From positions 1-13,125 of the forward strand of contig JALXDW010000397.1 of the NCBI GenBank assembly GCA_027070385.1: a stretch of 13,125 nt of DNA. Direction: 5' to 3'. Source of the DNA: Chromatiales bacterium. GTDB taxonomy: Bacteria > Pseudomonadota > Gammaproteobacteria > UBA6429 > Thiohalophilaceae. This document shows positions 1 to 6,830 of the stretch, piece by piece (the stretch's first letter is position 1; each line of letters begins with the position of its first letter). The notes under the pieces are model-generated. The model made no database searches. It was given only the letters and a program-made list of their open reading frames with translations, and was not told the DNA's origin. The position numbers and the translations under genes were made by a program.

Positions 1-61
1 CGCACTTATGCGGAGCAAGCAAAGCGAGCGAGGCTCTAGCTGAATGAGAATGATTTCATTG
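1..61. repeat. Direct repeat, copy 1 (about 61 bp)
   Basis: Bases 1-61 match bases 117-177 at 58 of 61 positions. The first 43 bases are identical, and the three differences fall at 44, 45 and 54. The unit has a purine-rich core rich in GAGC/AGC steps and ends in a short dyad (AATGA, 2 nt, TCATT). The window begins exactly at the start of the match, so the true left edge may lie outside it. Every visible reading frame stops quickly, so this looks intergenic. It resembles the dispersed intergenic repeats common in gammaproteobacteria, but only a genome search could show dispersal. Confidence 0.8.
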
Positions 62-116
62 GCAGAGCAGTTTCAAGAAAGAGAAAGAGCATCGCACTTA
101 ATTGGAACAATTTAGT

Positions 117-177
117 CGCACTTATGCGGAGCAAGCAAAGCGAGCGAGGCTCTAGCTGAGAGAGAATGACTTCATTG
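117..177. repeat. Direct repeat, copy 2 (about 61 bp)
   Basis: Second copy of the unit at 1-61, offset by 116 bp. The dyad AATGA-CT-TCATT is kept; the single change inside it (T to C at the loop) does not break the pairing arms. A further fragment of the unit's first eight bases (CGCACTTA) occurs at 93-100 between the two copies, so the array may have been longer or rearranged. No ORF is associated with it. Confidence 0.8.
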
Positions 178-233
178 ATAGTGCCAGGCATAAGAAAATC
201 ATACATAAGTTTATCAGCTTCAAGTTCAAGGCC

Positions 234-254
234 AGCCAGGATATTTTCCTGGTT
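234..254. promoter_or_regulatory. Small hairpin in the leader of resB
   Basis: CCAGGA (236-241) and TCCTGG (247-252) form a perfect 6-bp inverted repeat around a 5-nt AT loop. A G-U and an A-U pair could extend it outward to 234-254. It ends 14 nt before the resB start codon. The plus strand has no U-run directly after the stem, so it does not look like a terminator. It could be an RNA leader structure or an operator; its role is unknown. Confidence 0.35.
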
Positions 255-268
255 TCAAACAAAATATA

Positions 269-2302
269 ATGAATAAAACGCAACCTCAAAAAATACAACG
301 ACAGCCTTCGAAAAAAAGCATTTTGCTTGAATTTTTGGGTTCAATGAATCTGGCTATCAGTATTTTGGTCGTGTTGGCCGTAGCATCGATCATTGGCACG
401 GTATTACAACAAAACCAGCCATACAATGATTATATTATTAAGTTTGGGCCTTTCTGGCATGACGTGTTTAGCAGCATTGGCTTGTATGATGTTTACTCGG
501 CCATCTGGTTTTTGTTACTGCTGGGTTTTCTGGTGTTATCTACCAGCGTTTGTATTTATCGCAATACGCCTGTCATGTTGCGTGAAATGCAGCAATTTCG
601 TCTTCATGCCAAGGCAAAAAGCCTGAAAAGCATGAAGCACACATCGGAATGGCGAGTTGCTTCCACGCAAACAACAGCGGCCCATCTGATACAAAAAGCA
701 AAGCTGTATATGGGGCAGTATGGTTTTCAGCTGCGCGATGAAGTGTTTGATGATCACCATACGCTGGTTGCAAAAAAAGGCGGTATTAATCGTCTGGGCT
801 ATATTCTGACCCATGTTGGGATTGTCGTGATTTGTATCGGGGGTTTGATAGACGGCAATTTAAGTTTAAAAGTAAAAGAGTGGCTGGGTGAAGTTAAAAT
901 CGAAACCCGTGATATTCTGGCCAACGAAGTACCGGCTATCAGCCGTTTGAAGCCGGATGATTCATTGTCTTTTCGTGGTTCCATCACCCTGCCGGAAGGC
1001 AGCAGCAGTAATTTTGTTTTTCTGAATGTGCGTGACGGTTATCTGGTTCAGGAACTTCCTTTTGCGATTGAATTAAAAAACTTTCGGGTTGAGCATTATG
1101 AATCGGGGCAACCCAAATCATTTGAAAGTGATTTGCTGATACATGATAAAGAGTATGGCAACGATTTTGAAGCGATGATATCGGTGAATCACCCGCTTAT
1201 CTATCGTGGTTATGCCATTTATCAGGCCAGTTTCGGTGATGGTGGTAGCCAGCTTGAGCTGATGGTGCGGCCACTTTTTAGCAGTGAAGAACTTAAACCT
1301 AAAAAAATAAAAGCGGTAGTGAAAAAATCAGCCAGCATTACAACTTCAAATGGTCAGTATGTTCTTGAATTTGATGATTTTCGAAAATTTAATATTTTTC
1401 CGAATACGGATAAAAGTGTCAACAAGCGTTTTGTAAACTATGGTGCCAGTATTGTTTTTAAAGCAAGGGATGAAAGTGGACAGGCGCGCGAGTATGTTAA
1501 TTATATGTCACCTATTAAACTGGAGGGGCGTTATTTTTATTTAACCGGTATGCGTGAAACGGTGAATGAAGATTTTAAATATTTGCATATTCCTGTTGAT
1601 GCGAATGCAACAATGGAGCGGTTTTTTAAATTCCATGCCATTCTTAATGATGATAAGCGAGTCTTGCAAATGGCGCAGGCAACGGTGGGTGGCGGTATCC
1701 GTGATGCAGACAAGAATAATCTGGCTTTGCAGCAACAAGTGACCCAGGCAATGGTACGTCTGGTTAAGCTGTTTCGCCAGGGGGGTTATATAGCCATTGA
1801 TAAAGACATTCAGGCAAAAGTACCCAAAGAAAAACAGCAGGGTATTGCCAAAGCCTATATGGGTGTTTTACAAACAGCATTACAGAATATGTATTTACTG
1901 GTGTTACGAGAAGAAGGCATTGATATCAGTAAGGGTATCAGTGATGCTGAGAGTGTGTTTTTTGAAGATGCTGTCAGTGCGCTGGCCGGCCTTGGATATT
2001 ATGGTACACCGTTTTATTTACAACTGGTTGATTTTGAACAGCGCGAGTCTTCCGGCTTGCAGATTGCGCGAGCCCCAGGGAAAAATATTGTATATCTGGG
2101 TTGTCTGTTATTGATAATTGGCGTATTCATGATGTTTTATATTGCGCAGCAACGTTTCTGGATAATGGTTGTCAAAGCTGAAGGCGGTACAGCACTGGAT
2201 GTTATTTTTGCAGGTAGCACCAACAGAAATGAATTTGGCTTTAACAAGCGCTATCAAAATTTTGCACAACAACTAAAAGCGTTACTATCCGATAACGAAT
2301 AA
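269..2302 (+). CDS. resB: Cytochrome c biogenesis protein ResB (Ccs1)
   Basis: ResB-family subunit of the System II (CcsBA) cytochrome c synthetase. In the inner membrane it works with CcsA to move heme to the periplasm and attach it to CXXCH motifs of apocytochromes. The 677-residue protein shows the family layout: TM1 about residues 27-46 in a conserved LLEFLGSMNLAIS context, TM2 about 75-96, TM3 about 177-195 with His182 at its start, a large periplasmic domain of about 400 residues, then TM4 about 606-627 and a cytoplasmic tail. His182 may be the membrane heme ligand contributed by this subunit (inference). The ATG has no clear Shine-Dalgarno sequence, but the N-terminus fits the family. 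ccsA follows after 33 nt, as expected for partners. Length is normal and no damage is seen. Confidence 0.95.
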   Translation: MNKTQPQKIQRQPSKKSILLEFLGSMNLAISILVVLAVASIIGTVLQQNQPYNDYIIKFGPFWHDVFSSIGLYDVYSAIWFLLLLGFLVLSTSVCIYRNTPVMLREMQQFRLHAKAKSLKSMKHTSEWRVASTQTTAAHLIQKAKLYMGQYGFQLRDEVFDDHHTLVAKKGGINRLGYILTHVGIVVICIGGLIDGNLSLKVKEWLGEVKIETRDILANEVPAISRLKPDDSLSFRGSITLPEGSSSNFVFLNVRDGYLVQELPFAIELKNFRVEHYESGQPKSFESDLLIHDKEYGNDFEAMISVNHPLIYRGYAIYQASFGDGGSQLELMVRPLFSSEELKPKKIKAVVKKSASITTSNGQYVLEFDDFRKFNIFPNTDKSVNKRFVNYGASIVFKARDESGQAREYVNYMSPIKLEGRYFYLTGMRETVNEDFKYLHIPVDANATMERFFKFHAILNDDKRVLQMAQATVGGGIRDADKNNLALQQQVTQAMVRLVKLFRQGGYIAIDKDIQAKVPKEKQQGIAKAYMGVLQTALQNMYLLVLREEGIDISKGISDAESVFFEDAVSALAGLGYYGTPFYLQLVDFEQRESSGLQIARAPGKNIVYLGCLLLIIGVFMMFYIAQQRFWIMVVKAEGGTALDVIFAGSTNRNEFGFNKRYQNFAQQLKALLSDNE

Positions 2303-2335
2303 AATAATGGTCAATACAAATATTAGGTTTACAAC

Positions 2336-3565
2336 ATGAATGAGAATATTCTTCCACAACAATTTCAGGCGCAAAACTGGCTAAAACAGTTGACCATCAT
2401 GGACTGGCTGTTCGCTGTTGCCATGTTAGCCGGTAGTGTGTATGCATACAGTCAATATGCGGCATACATGGATGAATATGAAGTGGGGATTTTATTTGCA
2501 TCAGCTGTTGCTTTAATTGGTTTGGGATGGGGGTGGAAACCATCCAGAACCCTGTTTGTGGCCGTTGCTGTATTAAGCCTGTTTGCAATCAGTCTGTATA
2601 ATCCTGCCATGCAGGCTCTGGCAGCAAAGGGCATTACCGGGCAGGCTGCGATTGATATTTTGACAAATGATAAGCAACAGTCAAAATTCTTTTTAAAATT
2701 TTTAATCTCCAGTCAGTCAGCAACAATGTGGATGAGTGCCTTGTTCTTTATGGCAACGGTTGCCTATTTTATAGAATTGTTTGGTCGCAGTAGTTTTGCC
2801 GGTAAGGTTGCTTCAGCAATGGTGTGGTCAGCGGTGACCATGGGATTGGTGGGTTTAATGGTGCGCTGGTATGAGTCATATCTGGTAGGCTCCGATATTG
2901 GGCATATTCCGGTGAGCAATTTATATGAGGTATTTATTTTATTTGCGATTATTACCGCTCTGATCTACCTCTATTATGAAATGCGTTATGAAACCCGGGC
3001 AATGGGTGGTTTTGTATTGCTGGTTATTTCCGCTTCGGTTTGTTTTTTACTCTGGTACCATTTTGAGAAAGGGGCATCAGAAATTAAACCGTTGGTTCCG
3101 GCATTACAAAGTTACTGGATGAAAATTCATGTACCTGCCAATTTTGTGGGTTATGGTGGGTTTGCGTTAGCCTCAATGGTCGGGGTGGCGTTTTTAATAA
3201 AAGAACGTGCGTTACGTCATAATCCAGCGGGTTTAATGGCCACACGCTTACCGGCAACCGATATACTGGACGATGTCATGTATAAATCGATTGCTCTGGG
3301 TTTTGCATTTTTTACCATTGCGACGGTGTTAGGTGCCATGTGGGCAGCGGAGGCATGGGGTGGTTACTGGTCATGGGATCCAAAAGAAACCTGGGCGTTG
3401 ATAGTCTGGCTTAATTATGCGGCATGGTTGCATATGCGGTTTACCAAAGGCTGGCGTGGTACACCGATGGCTTGGTGGGCTGTCATCGGTTTGTTTGTTA
3501 CAACCTTTGCCTTTTTAGGGGTGAATATGTTTTTGGCCGGTTTACACTCATACGGTGAGTTATAA
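2336..3565 (+). CDS. ccsA: Cytochrome c biogenesis protein CcsA (named CcsB in some databases), heme handling subunit
   Basis: Polytopic inner-membrane partner of ResB, 409 residues, belonging to the CcmC/CcmF/CcsA heme-handling family. The diagnostic tryptophan-rich WWD segment lies at about residues 336-354 (AWGGYWSWDPKETW), which presents heme on the periplasmic face. Three histidines fit the known heme ligands of fused CcsBA proteins by spacing: His265 and His404 as the periplasmic pair and His366 as the membrane ligand. This assignment is by analogy. Eight or so hydrophobic segments are visible, three of them in the first 150 residues, which form an N-terminal extension before the core. 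A modest ribosome site (AGGT, 2325-2328) lies 7 nt before the ATG. The 33-nt gap from resB indicates co-transcription. Confidence 0.95.
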   Translation: MNENILPQQFQAQNWLKQLTIMDWLFAVAMLAGSVYAYSQYAAYMDEYEVGILFASAVALIGLGWGWKPSRTLFVAVAVLSLFAISLYNPAMQALAAKGITGQAAIDILTNDKQQSKFFLKFLISSQSATMWMSALFFMATVAYFIELFGRSSFAGKVASAMVWSAVTMGLVGLMVRWYESYLVGSDIGHIPVSNLYEVFILFAIITALIYLYYEMRYETRAMGGFVLLVISASVCFLLWYHFEKGASEIKPLVPALQSYWMKIHVPANFVGYGGFALASMVGVAFLIKERALRHNPAGLMATRLPATDILDDVMYKSIALGFAFFTIATVLGAMWAAEAWGGYWSWDPKETWALIVWLNYAAWLHMRFTKGWRGTPMAWWAVIGLFVTTFAFLGVNMFLAGLHSYGEL

Positions 3566-3607
3566 GTTTGAGTATGGCCGTTGAACAAGATACAAAAGGA
3601 GAAGTCC

Positions 3608-4252
3608 GTGTTTAATCGTTTTTCAAAATATTGTTATGGGGTGTCTTTTTTATTGTTGCTGAATTTTTCGGTACAAGCAGAGACTTTTGATGAAGGAATT
3701 GAATATTTAAAAATTAATCCACCGGTATCCACTTCGGTGAACAAAGATCAGGTGGAAGTCGTGGAATTATTTTGGTACATGTGCCCACACTGTTATCGTT
3801 TTGAGCCATTAATTCAAAAGTGGCTTAAAAACAAGCCCAAAAATGTTGTTTTTAAGCGTGTACCGGCTGTTTTTTCATCGCGCTGGCGTTTTTTTGCAAA
3901 GGTTTTTTATACGGCACAGTTATTGGGGGTCGAAGAAAAAATTCATGGGCCCTTATTCAAAGCTTTGCATGAGCAACGTGCACGGTTAGGTAATGAAGCT
4001 GCCATAGCCGGTTTTTTTGAAAAGCAGGCCGGTGTTAAAAAGCAGGATTTCATGGATGTGTTTAATTCATTCAGTGTCGATGCCCGAGTAAGAAAAGCTG
4101 AAGATCTTAGCAAACGCTATCAGGCGCAGGGCGTACCTACTTTGATTGTAAATGGTAAGTGGCGTACCGGTGGGACGATTGCGAATGGCCATAAAGGCAT
4201 GCTTGAGGTGACAGACTACCTGATTAAACTTGAGTCACAGCAGGCTCATTAA
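3608..4252 (+). CDS. dsbA: Periplasmic thiol:disulfide interchange protein DsbA
   Basis: Thioredoxin-fold oxidase that puts disulfides into exported proteins and is normally re-oxidised by DsbB. From GTG 3608 the protein has 214 residues. A signal peptide covers residues 1-24 (basic start, LLLL core, cleavage after VQA). The active site CPHC is at 59-62 after ELFWYM, and the cis-proline loop GVPTL has Pro177. An in-frame TTG at 3581 would add nine residues, but AAGGAG ends 6-7 nt before the GTG and the shorter form has a cleaner signal peptide. The gene follows ccsA by 42 nt. DsbA would oxidise apocytochrome CXXCH cysteines, which must be re-reduced before heme attachment. No reductant gene (CcdA or CcsX type) is in the window. 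Confidence 0.93.
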   Translation: MFNRFSKYCYGVSFLLLLNFSVQAETFDEGIEYLKINPPVSTSVNKDQVEVVELFWYMCPHCYRFEPLIQKWLKNKPKNVVFKRVPAVFSSRWRFFAKVFYTAQLLGVEEKIHGPLFKALHEQRARLGNEAAIAGFFEKQAGVKKQDFMDVFNSFSVDARVRKAEDLSKRYQAQGVPTLIVNGKWRTGGTIANGHKGMLEVTDYLIKLESQQAH

Positions 4253-4338
4253 AAAGTGACTAATGGATAATCGAGCAGGTTAAATTTAAAGGTATTTCTG
4301 ACAAAGCCGATATTCTTTAGCATAAAAAAGGAGAATAG

Positions 4339-5970
4339 ATGAAAGCGGCTGAATTATTTGTAAAGTGCCTTGAAAATGAGGGTGTTGAATATATCTTCGG
4401 GATCCCAGGTGAAGAAAATCTGGATGTCATGGATGCGCTGCTGGATTCGAGTATTCAATTTATTACCGTGCGCCATGAACAAGGTGCGGCATTTATGGCG
4501 GATGTGTATGGCCGTCTTACCGGTAAAGCCGGTGTTTGCCTTGCCACATTGGGGCCGGGGGCAACAAATCTGGTAACCGGTGTTGCCGATGCCAATTTAG
4601 ATCATGCACCGGTGGTGGCTATTGCCGGTCAAGCCAGTACGCATCGGTTGCATAAAGAATCCCATCAGGTGCTGGACTTGGAGTTGATGTTTCAGCCCAT
4701 TACCAAATATTCCTCTCGTATTTTATCACCCAATGTGATTACCGAAGTGGTACGTAAAGCCTTCAAGGTCGCGCAGACCGAAAAAACAGGCGCAACTTTT
4801 ATCGAGTTCCCGGAAAACATTGCTGAAATGGAGATCGATGATTCCCCTATCGATACCATGAACCCAATGTCTCCCGAACCTCCGGGTTTTAAAGTGGATG
4901 CCGCTGCTACAATGATCTCTCAGGCAAAACAACCGATGATTCTGGCAGGTAATGGTGTTATTCGTGGCCACGCTTGTAAGGAACTGATGGAGTTTGCTGA
5001 GCAGTTAAAAATTCCGGTTGCCAATACTTTTATGGCCAAAGGGGTCATCCCCTTTAAACATCCAATGGCATTGGGCAGTGCCGGTTTACAGGCCAATGAC
5101 TATATCAGTTGTGGTTTTGCCAAGGCCGACTTAATCATTTGTATTGGTTATGATCTGGTGGAATACCATCCTTATCTCTGGCACCAGACCAAAGATCGTA
5201 AAATTATTCATATTGATCAAAATCATGCCGAGGTAGATGCCTACTATTCGGTCGACATTGGCGTGGTGGGTGACATTAAACATTCACTGCAACGTATTAT
5301 GAAAATAGCCACACCATCAGCGGGTAATGCGATGAATGCATTGCGGCATGTACTGGTTGAAGAGATGAATCAGCATCAGGATGATAATACGGTACCGATG
5401 AAGCCGCAAAAAATTATCTGGGACTTGCGTACTGCGATGGCACTGGATGATATTGCCATCAGTGATGTCGGTGCGCATAAAATGTGGATGTCTAGGATGT
5501 TCCGTTGTGAGAAGCCCAATACCTGTATTATTTCCAATGGTTTTGCCAGCATGGGCATTGCTGTTCCCGGTGCGATAGCTGCCAAGCTAGTCAACCCCGA
5601 TAAGAAGGTGGTTGCAGTGACAGGCGATGGTGGTTTTATGATGAACTCACAGGAAATTGAAACCGCGATGCGTTTAGATATCGCGATTGTTATTTTAATC
5701 TGGACGGACAGTGCCTATGGACTTATTGAGTGGAAGCAGATGAATCAGTTTAAGCGTTCATCCAATATTGACTTCACTAATCCTGATTTTGTCAAATATG
5801 CTGAATCGTTTGGAGCCAAAGGTTATCGTATTGCAAAGGGTGACGATTTGTTGCCAACACTTAAAAAAGCCCTGAATGACAATACCGTGAGTGTGATTGA
5901 TTGTCCGGTGGACTACCGTGAAAATCTGAAGTTAACCGGCAAACTGGGCGAGATGGTTTGCCCAATATAA
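4339..5970 (+). CDS. Acetolactate synthase large subunit-like thiamine-diphosphate enzyme
   Basis: A 543-residue enzyme of the thiamine-diphosphate (TPP) acetolactate synthase family, which condenses two pyruvates to 2-acetolactate and CO2. Three domains are visible: an N-terminal pyrimidine-binding domain (about 1-165) with catalytic Glu47 in VRHEQGA; a central domain (about 190-330); and a C-terminal pyrophosphate-binding domain (about 360-530) with GDG at 429-431 and a second metal ligand, probably Asp457 in IWTDSAYG. The central IGYDLVEY (279-286) and the IWTDSAYG variant of the usual NN motif resemble catabolic AlsS/BudB enzymes more than biosynthetic IlvB. No ilvN or alsD gene is nearby, so the pathway is uncertain. 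A strong AAGGAG lies 5 nt before the ATG. The gap from dsbA (86 nt) is the widest in the series, so a separate promoter is possible. Other TPP decarboxylase activities cannot be excluded. Confidence 0.88.
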   Translation: MKAAELFVKCLENEGVEYIFGIPGEENLDVMDALLDSSIQFITVRHEQGAAFMADVYGRLTGKAGVCLATLGPGATNLVTGVADANLDHAPVVAIAGQASTHRLHKESHQVLDLELMFQPITKYSSRILSPNVITEVVRKAFKVAQTEKTGATFIEFPENIAEMEIDDSPIDTMNPMSPEPPGFKVDAAATMISQAKQPMILAGNGVIRGHACKELMEFAEQLKIPVANTFMAKGVIPFKHPMALGSAGLQANDYISCGFAKADLIICIGYDLVEYHPYLWHQTKDRKIIHIDQNHAEVDAYYSVDIGVVGDIKHSLQRIMKIATPSAGNAMNALRHVLVEEMNQHQDDNTVPMKPQKIIWDLRTAMALDDIAISDVGAHKMWMSRMFRCEKPNTCIISNGFASMGIAVPGAIAAKLVNPDKKVVAVTGDGGFMMNSQEIETAMRLDIAIVILIWTDSAYGLIEWKQMNQFKRSSNIDFTNPDFVKYAESFGAKGYRIAKGDDLLPTLKKALNDNTVSVIDCPVDYRENLKLTGKLGEMVCPI

Positions 5971-6012
5971 AAACATTTTTATCAGTGACAACAGAAGAGT
6001 TAATACCAAGGT

Positions 6013-6828
6013 ATGAAGGCTGAAAAGAATAGACTGCGAGTTATGAGTTATAATGTGCAGGTTGGCATTCGCACTGATAAACCGCATCATTATCTTTTAC
6101 ACAGCTGGAAGCATGTTTTACCGCATTCATTTCGTTTAACCAACCTGGACAGGATTGCAGATTTAATCCGGGAATACGATATTGTGGGTATGCAGGAACT
6201 GGATGCCGGCAGTATTCGGAGTAACTATATTAATCTTGCTGAATTTCTGGCGGAACGTGCCGGTTTCCCATTTTGGTATCATCAGGTGAATCGTAATTTA
6301 GGGCATTTTGCCCAACATGCCAGTGGCTTTTTAAGCCGTTATCAGCCTGATAAAATTACTGATATTCGTTTACCCGGTTTTATTCCAGGACGGCGTGCCA
6401 TCATGGCTCGCTATGGTGAAGGTGATTCTGCTTTAACTATTTTTATTATGCACCTTGCGCTTAGCAAACGGGCAAGACTCAATCAACTGGATTTTATCAG
6501 TGATTTTGTTAATGATTCCGCTCACGCTATTTTGATGGGCGATCTGAATTGTAAAGCCGATAGTGATGAAATGAATTTATTGTTTCGCAAAACAAAATTA
6601 CATCGGCCATTGTCAGAGTGTCATACTTTCCCCAGCTGGCGACCGCACCAACCCATCGATCACATACTGGTCACTTCCGAGCTTAAAGTTCTGGATATCA
6701 AGGCACTTTCTGACACCTACTCAGATCATTTACCCATTGTGATGGATATTGAGTTACCTGAGGGACTGGAATTAAAAACAGTGCAGCAATTCGAACATTC
6801 TTTTAAACATATTCAAAGGCACGGTTAG
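6013..6828 (+). CDS. Endonuclease/exonuclease/phosphatase (EEP) family hydrolase
   Basis: A 271-residue metal-dependent hydrolase of the EEP fold (DNase I / AP endonuclease / phosphatase superfamily). All signature blocks are present: RVMSYNVQ with Asn14, QELDAG with metal-binding Glu62, His147 in IMHLALS, GDLN with Asp177 and Asn179, IDHI with Asp216 and His217, and the terminal SDHLP with Asp238 and His239. The active site therefore looks intact. There is no signal peptide or membrane segment, so it should be cytoplasmic. The substrate (nucleic acid, phosphoester or phospholipid) cannot be told from motifs. An AAGG sits very close to the ATG and AGAAGAG lies 13 nt away, so the start is not firmly fixed. 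The stop lies 2 nt before the next start, implying coupling to the diguanylate cyclase. From memory, Pseudomonas has a homologue between dsbA and a GGDEF gene. Confidence 0.9.
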   Translation: MKAEKNRLRVMSYNVQVGIRTDKPHHYLLHSWKHVLPHSFRLTNLDRIADLIREYDIVGMQELDAGSIRSNYINLAEFLAERAGFPFWYHQVNRNLGHFAQHASGFLSRYQPDKITDIRLPGFIPGRRAIMARYGEGDSALTIFIMHLALSKRARLNQLDFISDFVNDSAHAILMGDLNCKADSDEMNLLFRKTKLHRPLSECHTFPSWRPHQPIDHILVTSELKVLDIKALSDTYSDHLPIVMDIELPEGLELKTVQQFEHSFKHIQRHG

Positions 6829-6830
6829 GC

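Noticed and set aside
265..270. Perfect TATAAT overlapping the resB start codon
   Set aside because: It would start transcription inside the gene, no -35 is present, and the next in-frame ATG would cut into the conserved first membrane segment. Likely chance in AT-rich DNA.
3574..3615. 13-codon reading frame (ATG 3574) overlapping the dsbA start, as a leader peptide
   Set aside because: No ribosome site, no regulatory codon pattern, and no attenuator hairpin; probably chance.
4298..4326. CTGACA – 17 bp – CATAAA as a promoter for the acetolactate synthase gene
   Set aside because: The start would fall at about 4333, on top of the ribosome site, leaving the transcript without it.
5967..5982. 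AT-only hairpin (ATAAAAA-CA-TTTTTAT) after the acetolactate synthase gene as a terminator
   Set aside because: The stem has no GC pairs and a 2-nt loop, and the EEP gene follows closely; too weak to call.
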